A DNA stretch of 64,000 nt from contig VZDJ01007747.1 in assembly GCA_008694505.1 (NCBI GenBank), forward strand, positions 11,800,400-11,864,399. The letters are read 5' to 3'. Shown in pieces: positions 11,673 to 23,548 of this stretch; the stretch's first letter is position 1, and each line of letters begins with the position of its first letter. This DNA comes from Cyanoderma ruficeps. Taxonomy: Eukaryota; Chordata; Aves; Passeriformes; Timaliidae. The position numbers were made by a program, and so were the translations under genes. The notes under the pieces are model-generated. The model ran no database searches and was not told the origin of the DNA. It worked only from the letters and a program-made list of their open reading frames with translations.

Positions 11673-14600
11673 CTAGACAAGAGAGAATAAATAAAAAAAG
11701 TTTAAAAAAGAAACTATGATCATTAAAAGTATTTTTCCCTAAGAACCTTATGGTCTTTGTCACCTAGGCTCATAATTTTTTATATATATACATATATACA
11801 CACATGTATACATACACATACAACTATTCAGAAGGGTATCCCAGTCAAATAAAATTTAATATAGCAACCTTTGAAGTAATAATGTCAGCACACTGCCAAA
11901 TGAGAATTTACAAATCTCTTATTATTTCTAAATAATCCAAAAGCCACTAAGGGCTTTATACATTTTCATTTCAAACAGATTCTCGAAGTTAGTGTAAACT
12001 TAAGCAAACACCCTGTAAAAGCTTATCTTTTAAATATGTAAGAAGTTCCATTGCCCAAAACTGCCTTCCCCAAGCAGCTAGAAATGCTTAACTTGAATGT
12101 GGCCCAATATTCCCTTTCATTTCTGTGAGACTATCCACAAGGTAAAATGTTAAGTGTGTAAGACTCTGCAAGACAAACTTCAGAAAAGAAAAAAGCTCAA
12201 AGTACAGACAAAAATGAAGGAAAGATAACATGGAAATAAACCCAACTAATCAGCTAAAAAAATAATCTGTACGTTTGGTTTTGTTTTTTCCAACCCATGT
12301 GGAATGACGACTCTACACTGAACCATTTTGTACTTTCAGAAATACTTGTTTAGGTGGTGATTTTAAAGCTATCATAACCAGTAGCATCATTTAGAAGTAT
12401 AAAGACCAATCCACTGCTCATTTTTGCTTACCAGGGCTAAGGCCAAGCTCTCTCATCAAATCAGGATTGCAAGCACAGAATCTGTGAGAGAACTTTGTTA
12501 TGAGAGTTTCAAGGTATTCCCCACGCTCCTCAGGAGCGTGAATGTGTCTGAAGAACTCTCTCAGTGCATTTGGCAAGAACTGATTTCTGAAGTTGTGCAG
12601 CGTCACAAGGTCATCCAAAACATCTCTCCTGGCAGAACAAAAACCCATATTATTAGAAAAGCTTAACTGTTTAAATATGAAAAAGTGTATATTTTAAAAA
12701 TAAAAATTAAAGCTTTAGAACAGTATGAGCTTTTGTTTTTGCTAAAAGGCAAAATTATCACTAACAGCACAAAAATAATATGAACACATGTTCTTTGCCT
12801 ATCTGTGGCCAAATACTATAAAAACATACATGAATCAGAACTCAAAGTTTACATGTATATTCAATCAAGGTCCACATAGAGGTTTTGCTTCCTTTACACT
12901 ATGACAAAACCATTAAAAATGATAGTAAAGGGAACATATTCATGCATATCACAGATTTTGATGTCTAAATAGAAGCTGTTACAGGAGTGTCTTGTTAAAA
13001 CCAGGCTTCAGCTAGGCAAAATTTGCTCATGGATGTCAATCAGGGTGTGATGTTCTCAAGTGTTTTGGACTGAACACAGACACATATAAAAGATTCAGAC
13101 CACACTTATATTACCAGATGTGCAAAAGACAATTGAAAAAATATTTGAAAACAAATCTGAAGTGAACCTAAGAATATCTTCCCATGTTTAACCAGATTTT
13201 TAGCTTGCTTGTGAGTATCAACATTTAGAAAAGCAGTTTTTATTTTTAATGCCTGACTATGCTCTGTTTATGAAGGGGAGATAAATGGCAGTAGGAGTCG
13301 CTAACATTAACTCGCAATCTCCTTCATTAAATGGTTTTGTATTTTCATTATTGTCTAAAAAATTGATAAATCTGAAGTTTCGCAGCACAGGAACTGCCAA
13401 TGGTGATAACACTCCAGAGTTTTTATTCCTTTAGTAGTACAGGCTGAAGAAGATGAGAAGCAGGAAAGGATTCCTGCTGGAAGTGCTCTTGGCCCTCTGT
13501 TCTTCCTGTTCAGGTGCAGTTACTATTCTCCTTCTCCTTCATGATGCTGCCCTACCCCAACCTGATGGTATGAAAAAGCGCTGTGGAGACAGAACAGCAT
13601 GCTACAGCAGGGAAAGTGTTCCCTTCTGCAGCTCCTGATGTCTCCAAGAGGATGCTCCCCTCCAAACACACGAGGTGTGTGCAACTTCCAATCAAGAAAT
13701 ATCAGACAACCAAGTAATGGTTAAATGATCCAACATTAGTTAAAAAGCTATCACCCCTTAGTAAAGCGATAACTGCTTTTTCTGAATAACATCCATAAGA
13801 AAGGGAAAAAACCCTGTCAAGTCAAAGAAAGCAGCAAAATATCTATGTAAGATTTTGTGAGGATGTGAGATTTATTATTTATAGGTGGTATTTTTGAAGA
13901 TTCTTAAGTGTTACAGTCACATAAATACTCGAACTAAGTACCTGTTTGGATTTAGCAGAACAATTACCTAGCTGCATTTTCTTGCCTTTTTACATCCTTG
14001 AAGTGGCATTTCTACATTCAAAATGTTGTCAAATAAGTTTCTACATTGAAAAATCAATAGAAAATGTCTTAAGACAAATTTAAATTACCTTTCATCAAGA
14101 TAGATTCTCAGCTTCTTCCAATTCAGTGTTCTTGTGCAAAAGATAAACTTAGCTATTTCTTTCGGTGAATCGTCCAGTATGCCTTTGGACATAAAGTAGT
14201 TGACTCCCTGAGATAAAATACATGTACATAAAAATACGTTTAATCTTCATAATGTATTTAGGAACAACTATTGTACTTCACAATGTAGGAATGTAATCCT
14301 AGGAATTAACTGGTTTGTTTTTCAGAATGATTCCTCCTCCTCTAAATCGCGTTTCAACATGCAGAATACATTCTAAAATTATAAATCAAATGCAAAGAAA
14401 CAATTTAGTGTTATGGTTGAGATTTTACATATAGTCATAGTAGAAAATTTTAAATTATGAATCCCATAATAAGCATGATGGTTCTTTAATAATTTCTTTA
14501 TCATGTATATCAGTATTTTGTTTTTCATACTTTTGTAATAGTATTTAAAATATTGCAGGGACCATAACCGGTAATTTCACAATTTTTGCAAATAAGAAAA

Positions 14601-17600
14601 TCTTAGCCATAATGTGTTTAGTTTTTAACATCTGTCATTAAAACAGTAATGTTCTCACATGTATACAATGTATCACATTCAAATAGATGCATTAAATGCA
14701 TTTGTTTAAATGTATAATAATGCAAATAAACACAAGCACGCTGATTTCAAAGCATAGGTAAGTATCAACATATATAAATACGCATACACATAAATAAAAA
14801 CACTATGCCTAACATAAAAATAGTTTAAAAGTACAGAATTGCATATAATTTATACTCATATTATGATTTCCAGAATTTTACACTTTGGCCAAACACACAT
14901 TTCTTATAGAATAAGCACAACAAATTTAAAGTATTTCAAGTGATATTCTGGATTCTCTCTCGTCACTGAAATATCCCAAAGCATAAAACTATTTTCCTTA
15001 CAACCTCAGAAATCAACTAATGGATTTAAAAAATGTTCACACTTTTCAACAGCAAAAACCTAAACTTGAGAGTAGCTAACCAAGTTCTTCCGATTCAGTT
15101 TGGCAGGGGCTGGGGGTAGTTCTCAGCATTTGTTACAAAGAAATGTTACAATACTTAAGTACAATGTATCTTCACTATAGCATAAGGTAGAAAGGTAAAA
15201 TGAGTAGAAATTGCTTTTCTGCATAGAATAAGGTATCAAGGCCACAACCTAAATCACCTTCAAAATACATCTGAAATACTTTTTTATAAATCTCCTGGTA
15301 TCAAACTTGACAGTATTTTTTAAGTCTGACTTCTTAGTTTACATTACAGCTACAAAGATGCATGGGCAACCTGTCATTCAGCATAAAAACTAAACTTCCA
15401 AGTGCTCTTAAATTTTGTGTGAAAAAGAAGTAAAAGACTGAGTGCAGGTTTGGAACATTTTGTGAAGTGGGTAAGTAAAGCAAAGTTGTAGTTGTATCAA
15501 GCAGGAAAATAGTTAGAATATATGTTTAAGATCACAATTTAAAGGCCAAGAAACACCTGTAGTATTAACCAGCTATTTTTACCAGTCCATAGTTTTTGCT
15601 TATATATTTATAGAAAACAGGAGTTAGTCAAGATACATTTATTTTGTTAAAATAATGGTTTATAAATAAAAATATAAACGTTTTTAGTTAGGTAAAACAA
15701 ATAATCTAGCAGTGTTATGCCCCAATTTTAAGAAAAATCTATATTTAGGATGACAATGAAATACATATTGCTCTATCAGCTTGCATTTCAGTCCAAATTA
15801 GATCATATTTAAGCTTGTCCGTAACATGTATGGATAACATAACGTTAAGTACTTTCTTGAACCAGAGCTAAATAAGAAATTAAAAATGGGGGGTAAAAAA
15901 AAGGATTTTGACAATTTATGTAAGTTGAGCAGCAGAATCTCTCCTTTACATATATCCTGAGTTAATGAGATTTATGGTTTTGGTTCAGTAATAAGTATTA
16001 GCTTAAGGCAATACAAATTGAAGCCTGGAAAGCAAGTCTTGAGTAGCATTCCTGCTGCAATCAACAAACACTTTTGCAACATATCCAAAAAGCACCTGGC
16101 ATGACATAGAAGAGGCAGGATGAAAAGAACACCTTCTTTAAGATAGACAGTGGGTTGGTTTCTCTGTGACAGTAAATGCTGCAGTTTCTTTCTCCTGCAC
16201 TACCTTTCAGTGTAGGACATCTGACAGGCTACAAAGTCTTTGCTTCTCTAATTCTTCTTCTATTGTGTCTCTAATTCCTTTTTCTCTCGCCACACATAGT
16301 GCTTGACAATATCTTTCCCTGTGAATGCATTTTCCTCAACTCCTTCACAAATAAACAGGGTATAAATAAAATATAATTCACCACATGCCATTGTTTTTAG
16401 TTGATTTTTATTTCATCCTAAGCTATCAGACACACTTTGCAACAGCAGAAGCCTGATTTCTAAGTTCTTAAATTTTGTCTCACAGCAAATGAAATTTATT
16501 TACAAGATTTACAGCATGTCACTGAATCTGCTTTTCATAACACTGCAAATACTACCTTGAAAACCTCTCAGAACCCTTGCTTCAAATAAATCACTTTTGG
16601 TAGCTAAAACGGCCACTTGTGGCATATATACTAGCTGAAGTAAGTAGCCCTACACACTGGTAAAACCTATGCTAAGATTATTTATCAGTCAGCTGGTGAT
16701 TCTCTTAGGAAATATTTGACTGCAGTCAGGTAGGCTGTTCTGTGCCATGACCTACCAGCTCTGAAGAGGCCTTTTTAACACTTGGGAAACACTGCAGAAT
16801 GAGCACACGAAAACAGTAGTTTTTAAATTTTGATTCAGAGCACTGCAACGTTCTTAGCATTAGAGAATTAGCAAAGATGCCTTAAAGATACTTGCCTATC
16901 TTGTTCTGTGGCAAGCATTTTATCTCTGAAGTTCAGACAGCTCGGGATAAAATATTAATGCATGGAAGTGTTAATTTAAATTATATAGGCAATTTTAAGT
17001 ATAGACTAACAGTAACAACAAAAGCCATTAGTTATATTTTTGATGTTATTTTTACAGTTGCTTCTTTTTTTTCCAGGCACACAATGCTTGTTTTATCAGC
17101 CTATTCTATTACAGTACTGACATTCCTTGCATGTTTTCTACCTATTTCCAATAGTCTTTGGTTTTGTTTATATTCATAAAGGATATCTAAAATGGAAAAC
17201 TTTTCTTTTCAGTTTTGGTTCCATTTCTGTATTGACTATCTTCTTTGCTAAGAGTGCTTTCTGAGCGCTTCATTACAGCAGTCAACACTAAAGCTTTGGT
17301 AGTTGCCTTTGACACCACTGTTTAGATATGCATACAAAACAAACCAGACATAACCTAAGTCAATGGCACAGAAATTTTGGAATCAGTATCTAGAATAGCA
17401 GGGTCTCAATTTCTGTTGGTGATTCTAGGTAACACTAACATTATCAGTAAATAACCATTAGATATGTACGTCATTGCTGTTCCCATTTTTCTAGGGAAGT
17501 ACAATATCTTAATATATCTAATGGTGCATCTTCTGGAACAATGCAGAGTATCAATGAGATACTGTACAATGCAAATTTTTTATGATTGTTTTACTAAGTT

Positions 17601-20600
17601 ACAAATTAAGTAATTTGGTGACAAAGGTGGACACAATATGTAACATATATTTCAAACAGTGTCTCTTTCACTGTATGTCTCTAAAATACAATCTCAGTGA
17701 TACAATGGCAGAAATTGCAAATAGAATGCAGAAATATTTTTCCTCTACACAAAATCCATAACTAATAATTTACAATATTAAACTATTCTGATTTTAATGT
17801 AGAATTATCAAAAGGTTTCAGCTCAACGCTCCTTTCCAACTTTTTTGATAAGTCACAAAAAAGGAATGTCTTTCCTCTACAACATTCACACAATATTCTT
17901 CAGACTGATAAATCAATGTATCTCAAAATTGACTTGCTTAGCAGATCAATATGAGATAGGATAAGTTTCAAAAAACTTTGCTTGGAAATTCAGCACAGTA
18001 AACACTCCACCATCTACAGACTATAACTAAAGGCCAGGTAAGGCAGTTTTATACAAGTGGCTAAAAATCTATAACCAGGAAAAGGTCAGAAAAGCCTGGC
18101 CTCCCTGTCAAAAACTAAGGGCAGCTTGTAGAATGAGACAATCAGAAGAGTGGAAAGACAGGCTTAGTATAAGCACTGTCTTACTGTACTTTATTATTAT
18201 GCTACGTAAAGAAAAACCTCACTGAAGACAGACAGTTTTGGTACAGTACAGCTTCCAGAAGGTCCACAAAAATAGATGCTATTAAATATATCAGTTAAAA
18301 CCATTAAGGATGAAACAAACCATTAAGGATGAAACAAAACAAATAGATCTTCTTTCCTGACCAAAAGATTCTTGTTTGTACCTTCAGTTTCAATTTTAGC
18401 TACATAGCATTGATCCATGTAATAAACTTGAAAAAACACTTGGAAGGGAGTTAGAAACTGGATACAATACAATGGGAAATAACTTCTGGTTGCTTACAAA
18501 TTCTGAATCATAAGCACATGAGATGCAATGAGAACTGCATGAGAAACATTTCACATACACCATACACTCTTTAAAATAAAATACAGCAGAAACCAGGTAG
18601 GCAGATTAAACAATATGGTATTTATATTCAAGTGCTAATACTAACACTAAATCATCCCCTCTCTCCAAAGAAACAACAAAAATCAGGTTCCAAAATCTTA
18701 GCTACAACGGTGGTGCCACGTAAAAAAAAACCCAACAAAACCAACCAATCAACAAAAAAACCCACCAAAAAACCCAACCCAAACATGCACTGGAGGTTTT
18801 TTTTTTCAGATTATGTGTCATGTGTTTATGCATATCCTTTCAGCAGAATGTGAGCACCTGCTATGAATTATGCAAGCTCATGCACACAATCAACACGTTA
18901 AATTACAGCAGATATCACAACACCATGCACACAACAATGGCTAACCAGAGAATCCTACCACAAAGTGTGTAGATGCTCTTCCCTACCCCGTGAGCCACCG
19001 CTAGCTCTGGAGCTGTTGCTGTGGAGCCTGGTCACCCATTTTCATGACATGGGCGGGGTCCTTTGGAGAATCTTGCTCCTGTGGCTGTAAGTACTCCTAT
19101 TTTTATAGTAATTTGATCAGGTCTGTTATCAAATGTAAAGCAGAGTTTGGCAGGAAATTCGGAGACACAATTTGTAATAGTGGAATGTCATATCATATGT
19201 TCCAGTCACAGTGTCCTTATAATAATAATTCTGCCAATATCACAGTTGTAAACAGTAAAAGCAACAGTATTTGTGAATTCTCCTGAAATTCAGGCCCTGA
19301 ATGATTCCTACCAGGCTACGGTGCTCCACAGGGAGAGAGGAACAGAGCCCTTAGGAGATACCCTGAGGTTCTTATCTCTCATTGAAGCAGTGTGTTTGTA
19401 CTTCTATTGTAAAATATAACCATAACGAAGAAGCAAGAGTAGCACAATAAAATTAATACCTAATTTAGGTATGCCATAAGTTAGCTCTAATTTTCAGATC
19501 TTAATTACCTTTAAAAATAATGAATCTTCTATTAAGTGCCTTTTCTGTAGGCCCCAAATGCTTTAAATATACCAAGATTACTTTAAATAACGTTGAAATA
19601 TAATGGCACATTATAAACTGAGATAGTTAAGTGAAAAATTATGTTAAAACAAATTGAAATACAAAGAAAAACCTGGACAGACAATGCTGCTAGCAGTATG
19701 TTTGATATATTACTGAAAACATTTAAGTTACCTAATATTGCATCTCATTTGAAAACTTTTATATTTATTACTAAATTCGTGAAAATTCTGCAGAAAAACA
19801 ACACTAATCACTCAAGTGCCCAGCTGCTGATGTCTCCATGCTGTGTATCAGAGTTCAAGGCAGAGTTCTAATGAAATAATACTCTATTTGTGACTGATAA
19901 AAGCAATGGTCTCTTAATCAAGCAGAATAGGAGATAAAGCAAGAACTTTAATGAAATCACATTACTGCAATGATTCATAGAACTGCTTTATTTATTTTAC
20001 CCCATGGTCACAAGTTCACACTTTCTGTATCATATCAGCAGAGTGAAATTTGCTTCTAGAAGTGTTTCTTTTCATATCTCAATCCTTTTTCTACTTTGGA
20101 TTTATTCAATTACCACTTCCATGTGTATATGTAACTATATGCAGGAAGTCAACAGCATTTTTGTTCAATACTGTGTACAATCTTTTCCTAGGAAACATGA
20201 AGCAGGAGTCTGGTTTTATACACAAAAGACTCTCTCTGTCACTTGGGCATTAACTGTCTATCTCCCAGGCAAAAGCTGTCTACTCTCAAACTGTTTTCTT
20301 CTTTGAAAGGTGACAGACTGAAAGCAGAAACTGACTTTTCCAGTTAATTACATGAACTTATAAATGGAAACCTTTCAGTTTGACAAGGGATTTTTTTTTT
20401 AAGATAAATTTATGTTGTTCTATTAGGAGAGATTATGCTCAACAAACACCCACAGAAATTAAATCAAACTGATCTTCAGGATCGTTCAGCAGTAGATCTT
20501 TCTTATATTTCAAGATCTGCTCCTTGATAGTAAATAGGTAAAAATCCCCTACAAGAAAATGTGATTGTCACGGAAGTAATCGGACTTCATACCTCATCCT

Positions 20601-23537
20601 GCTTTGCCTAAAGTGGAACTAAACTCACACTCTGCACTTTAACATTTTTATTTACATAAGCTCATTGTTATGCTCTTACAGTTCACCACTGTCCCTTCAG
20701 TTAGGATATCTGCCTTGTTTCTAAGTTAATATGTGGCTATGAATTTCTGGCATCCACAGAAGTGTACAGAGCACTTAGCAGGCAAGTCATGTAAATGATG
20801 TACACAGGTACAATATTCAAAAACATCCCTACAGTAAAATCAACACCTATTAAAACTTTTTTATATGGCTATAAGAATAAAAAAATAATCACAATTATTG
20901 TAACTGTTTATTACTGTCAGCAACAGTTCACTTACCTCATCAGGGTTGGCATTAAAGGTGAGACTGCCCTCATCTAGCTGCATATACAATTTTCTAAAAG
21001 AAAATCCTAGCGGCGGATTCTTATTGTATATAGAACAGTGACCCCAAGTGGATTTGCACAACCTATGAAAATAGAATTAATCTATTATAAATATTCCTTT
21101 CTGAATTTAATGGAATTTACAGAAGCAAAATGTAATCAACAATGCAAAGCTAAATACTCAAACTATAGGAAAAGCTAGAAGTAGGTTGCTGTAACAGTAA
21201 GTTTTTTGCCACGTTTTTCTAAAGTCTTCAATTGTATAATTAATGTTTTCTTCTCATAGAGGTTTTGGTGTTTCTGAGTGCAACCTCAAAACACATCCCA
21301 GTGGGTGGCATCATAATGACAACCACACAGCAGACACATCTGGAACTGCCAAAACCTGGACACTGGAAAACAGTGACAAGCTGCTCTCCAGTAGTACTAT
21401 AACAGATTAAAACATTATTTCTTTTCTTGTGCTCCAGTTGTGCAGTGAATATCTGCACAAAATCATGCCATTAATTCAGCATTTTCCCCATCTGTCACCC
21501 AACTCTTCTCCCTCTTCTCCTAACTGGACAGTCCGTTTGGCCAGTCCTAATGACTAGACCCAGCCCGATCCCTTTCTATCTTTTGCAACTTTTCAGCTTC
21601 TTTCCCTTTTATTCCACTTTGACTCCATGTCTCAGTTTTATCAGTTTCTGTCCCTCATCTCAGTCTTTGATGATACCATCTGCAATTCCCTTTCTACACA
21701 CTCTAGATTCCTTATTGAAATGGTAGTTCTGCTTCAACACACCTGCTCTGTAAGTAATTAGGAACAATGTTTAGGACCAAGCAGGTAGTCACTGGAGACA
21801 TGGCAAAGATTCTGTTTTCAGTTCTGGAACCTGGGTCTTATTTGGACTGAGTTTGGAACTGCAACCACAGTACTTGCCAAAGCCTAAACACATGTGAAGA
21901 ACAGTGAAGAGATTATGCAAATTGAGATTTTTATTTATTGCTAAATCAGGACACATTTTCATTACCAAAAGAAACGTGGTAGGAACGTGAGTATTTGGAA
22001 AGATTTCACAAAAAATGATTGAACTGTTTCCCAGAACGAACTTTAAGGAAAATACATATTTCCACCCCACATGTTAAGAATATATACTGCATACAATTAA
22101 GAAGCTCCAGTATCTTCAAGCTTTGGTCTATGGAATTTATTTGTATTTAGGGTTTGATATCAAGAACTGAGCACAGTACAATGCATTCTGATAAACTTAG
22201 AAGCTCACTGGTATCTTTCACTAGAATTCCTGTTTCCTATCAATATAACAGTCCCCAACAGCAGAACAATTGTGACTAAGAAGTAATGCTGCATTATCCT
22301 TTTTTCTAGGTTCAAAAGCATGATAGTAAGAGAAGCTGCTTAATGCAAATGCAGCAGAGCAAGGAAATAGATGAGGAGAGGAAGAGATATAGAGCATAAT
22401 GAAAGGAAAATAAACAACCTGAACAGCAACCCAACTTCTACAGTAGTAGTACTGTCAGTTAAGGGAGAAGAAAATGTTTTGGAAAAAGTTACAAGTTCTG
22501 CTGACCATCTACTCTAAAGAAAAGTATGATTTAATGAGTCTTTCCTAGTGCTGTAAAACATAAAAAATACCAAAGAATATGTTAATTACATTTCGATATT
22601 ACACTATTTTATCTGAAAGAATGTTCTTTTATTTATTTCCTAGATATACAAATACTGTATATGTTATACATTAAAGTGTTTCAAGTGTTAGGCTCAAGAA
22701 ATTTCACTTGATAAAAAACAACTTTTTCTTTCCTCCCTCCATAATCATCTTCCAAAAAAGATACACCTAAGTTGCAACAAGTGTGGTAGATGAGTTCTCA
22801 CTCCTCTCCATTTGGAAGTCTGGCTGAAAAGGTTTGCTTGCTTAAGCTAGACAACTGTTTGAAGTTCAGAACAGTAACGATACAAACACCTGAGATGCGC
22901 TTTGAGCTAATACAAAACTGAAGACAAGTCCCTGTTTCTACCCCATGCTATCTCAAACACCAGGTGTACAATAATACACACGTACACTTGTGCCAAGCAC
23001 ACTGGTGTATGTAGTAATCTCCAGTAATACTCCATACTAATTAGAAATCCAGAAAAACACATTTTTAAATTATATGTATGTCCTCTAATCAATCTCATTT
23101 AACTTGGAAAACCTTTGCTAAGGTTAGAAAGACAAAAAGCACTTATTTATTAAATTTAAAATCTAATACTTTTTACTATGTCCAGGTGATACTTTTATTC
23201 CTGCTTACCCTTGCCAGAGGAGCTCATCATTAGCAAGATCCTGCCAGACACACGATGCCAGACAGAGATCAGTTGCATTCAGGTATGACAAAATGGTAAA
23301 ACTAAGCTCTGGTGGCAACATTTCCAGGTTAATGAATCCTTCTTGTTCTTTAGATTTCCGTGTCTTCAGCAGGTGGTAGATGTCAATGCCTCCTTGGGCT
23401 TGTTTGCGATGGCTTGTATTGGAAACACTGTTAGCAGGTATCCTCCTACCATGCTCTCTGGTAAGATAGCCTTGTCCACTGTATCCTTGCTGTTGCAGTT
23501 GCTGGTTTCTAGCAATTCTCCAGAGTCCCTGACCCAT
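11485..23537 (-). CDS. FBXO8: FBXO8, F-box only protein 8 (F-box plus Sec7 domain)
   Basis: Five coding exons on the minus strand (23537-23209, 21062-20936, 14207-14089, 12628-12432, 11672-11485) join in consistent phase into 319 codons plus a TAA stop, the usual vertebrate length. All introns are GT-AG. The start ATG at 23537 opens MGQGLWR, the expected N-terminus. The F-box lies at about residues 68-112 (FINLEMLPPELSF onward), followed by a Sec7 domain to about residue 276. The Sec7 motif-1 region reads HIHAPEERGEYLETL (residues 220-234), and motif 2 reads SIDLTSPHVKNKMSKREF (in exon 6). Family knowledge: the F-box binds SKP1 in SCF ubiquitin ligases, and FBXO8 has been linked to ARF6 ubiquitination at membranes. 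The gene is divergent from CEP44 and shares its CpG-island promoter. No frameshift or premature stop is seen, so it looks functional. Confidence 0.96.
11673..12431 (-). other. FBXO8 intron 5
   Basis: A short intron with GTAAGC donor and TAG acceptor. It carries an AT-rich microsatellite (TA/CA type) at about 11780-11822. No other feature is seen. Confidence 0.85.
11780..11822. repeat. (TA)n/(CA)n microsatellite
   Basis: TATATATATACATATATACA continuing into ACACATG and ATACA units, inside FBXO8 intron 5. Confidence 0.85.
12432..12628 (-). CDS. FBXO8: FBXO8 coding exon 5
   Basis: The acceptor CTGCCAG and the donor GTAAGC flank 197 bases encoding residues 192-258 of the Sec7 domain (RDVLDDLVTLHNF to MRELGLSP). 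The APEE stretch at residues 223-226 lies where ARF exchange factors carry their catalytic glutamate loop. The plus-strand open frame over this exon (12424-12666) is only its antisense shadow. Confidence 0.95.
12629..14088 (-). other. FBXO8 intron 4
   Basis: GTAATT donor and CAG acceptor. It holds one plus-strand open frame of 61 codons (13453-13638) with a hydrophobic start; no family is recognised and it is probably chance. No repeat with clear ends is seen. Confidence 0.8.
14089..14207 (-). CDS. FBXO8: FBXO8 coding exon 4
   Basis: The acceptor TTATCTCAG is followed by GGA GTC AAC, and the donor is GAAAG|GTAATT. The 119 bases encode residues 153-192 (GVNYFMSKGILDDS to IYLDER), the start of the Sec7 region. 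This exon is too short to show up as a long open frame, but it is fixed by phase on both sides and by the family sequence. Confidence 0.95.
18301..18338. repeat. 19-bp perfect tandem duplication
   Basis: The unit CCATTAAGGATGAAACAAA occurs twice head to tail with no mismatch inside FBXO8 intron 3. The identity of the copies suggests a recent replication-slippage duplication, possibly polymorphic. Confidence 0.9.
18720..18785. repeat. A/C-rich low-complexity tract
   Basis: Runs of A alternate with CC and CCC (AAAACCCAACAAAACC and similar). It is low-complexity sequence of a sort common in avian introns and has no coding content. Confidence 0.8.
20936..21062 (-). CDS. FBXO8: FBXO8 coding exon 3
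   Basis: The acceptor TTTCATAG precedes GTTGTGCAAATCC, and the donor after GAT GAG is GTAAGT. The 127 bases encode residues 110-152 (LCKSTWGHCSIYNKN to LTFNANPDE), linking the F-box to the Sec7 domain. With exon 2 it makes exactly 152 codons. Confidence 0.95.
21063..23208 (-). other. FBXO8 intron 2
   Basis: GTAAGC donor, ATAG acceptor. A C/T-rich stretch lies at about 21480-21640. Open frames here are short and unrecognised. No repeat with defined ends is seen. Confidence 0.8.
23209..23537 (-). CDS. FBXO8: FBXO8 coding exon 2 with start codon
   Basis: This exon encodes residues 1-109 and two bases of codon 110, including the complete N-terminal region and most of the F-box (LPPELSFTILSYLNATDL). 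The ATG at 23537 is chosen because MGQGLWR is the family N-terminus. The open frame upstream of it reads through the acceptor into the intron. The acceptor is a tandem CAGCAG, so the exon may begin at 23548 or 23545, changing only the 5' leader. Confidence 0.95.
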
Positions 23538-23548
23538 CTGCGAGCCTG

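Larger units (their letters stand above)
14208..20935 (-). other. FBXO8 intron 3 (largest intron)
   Basis: AT-rich intron of about 6.7 kb. It contains a 19-base tandem duplication at 18301-18338, an A/C-rich low-complexity patch at about 18720-18785, and a somewhat GC-richer patch at 18960-19080. Open frames are short and unrecognised. No intronic gene is supported. Confidence 0.8.

Noticed and set aside
12424..12666. Plus-strand 80-codon frame
   Set aside because: It is the exact antisense of FBXO8 exon 5.
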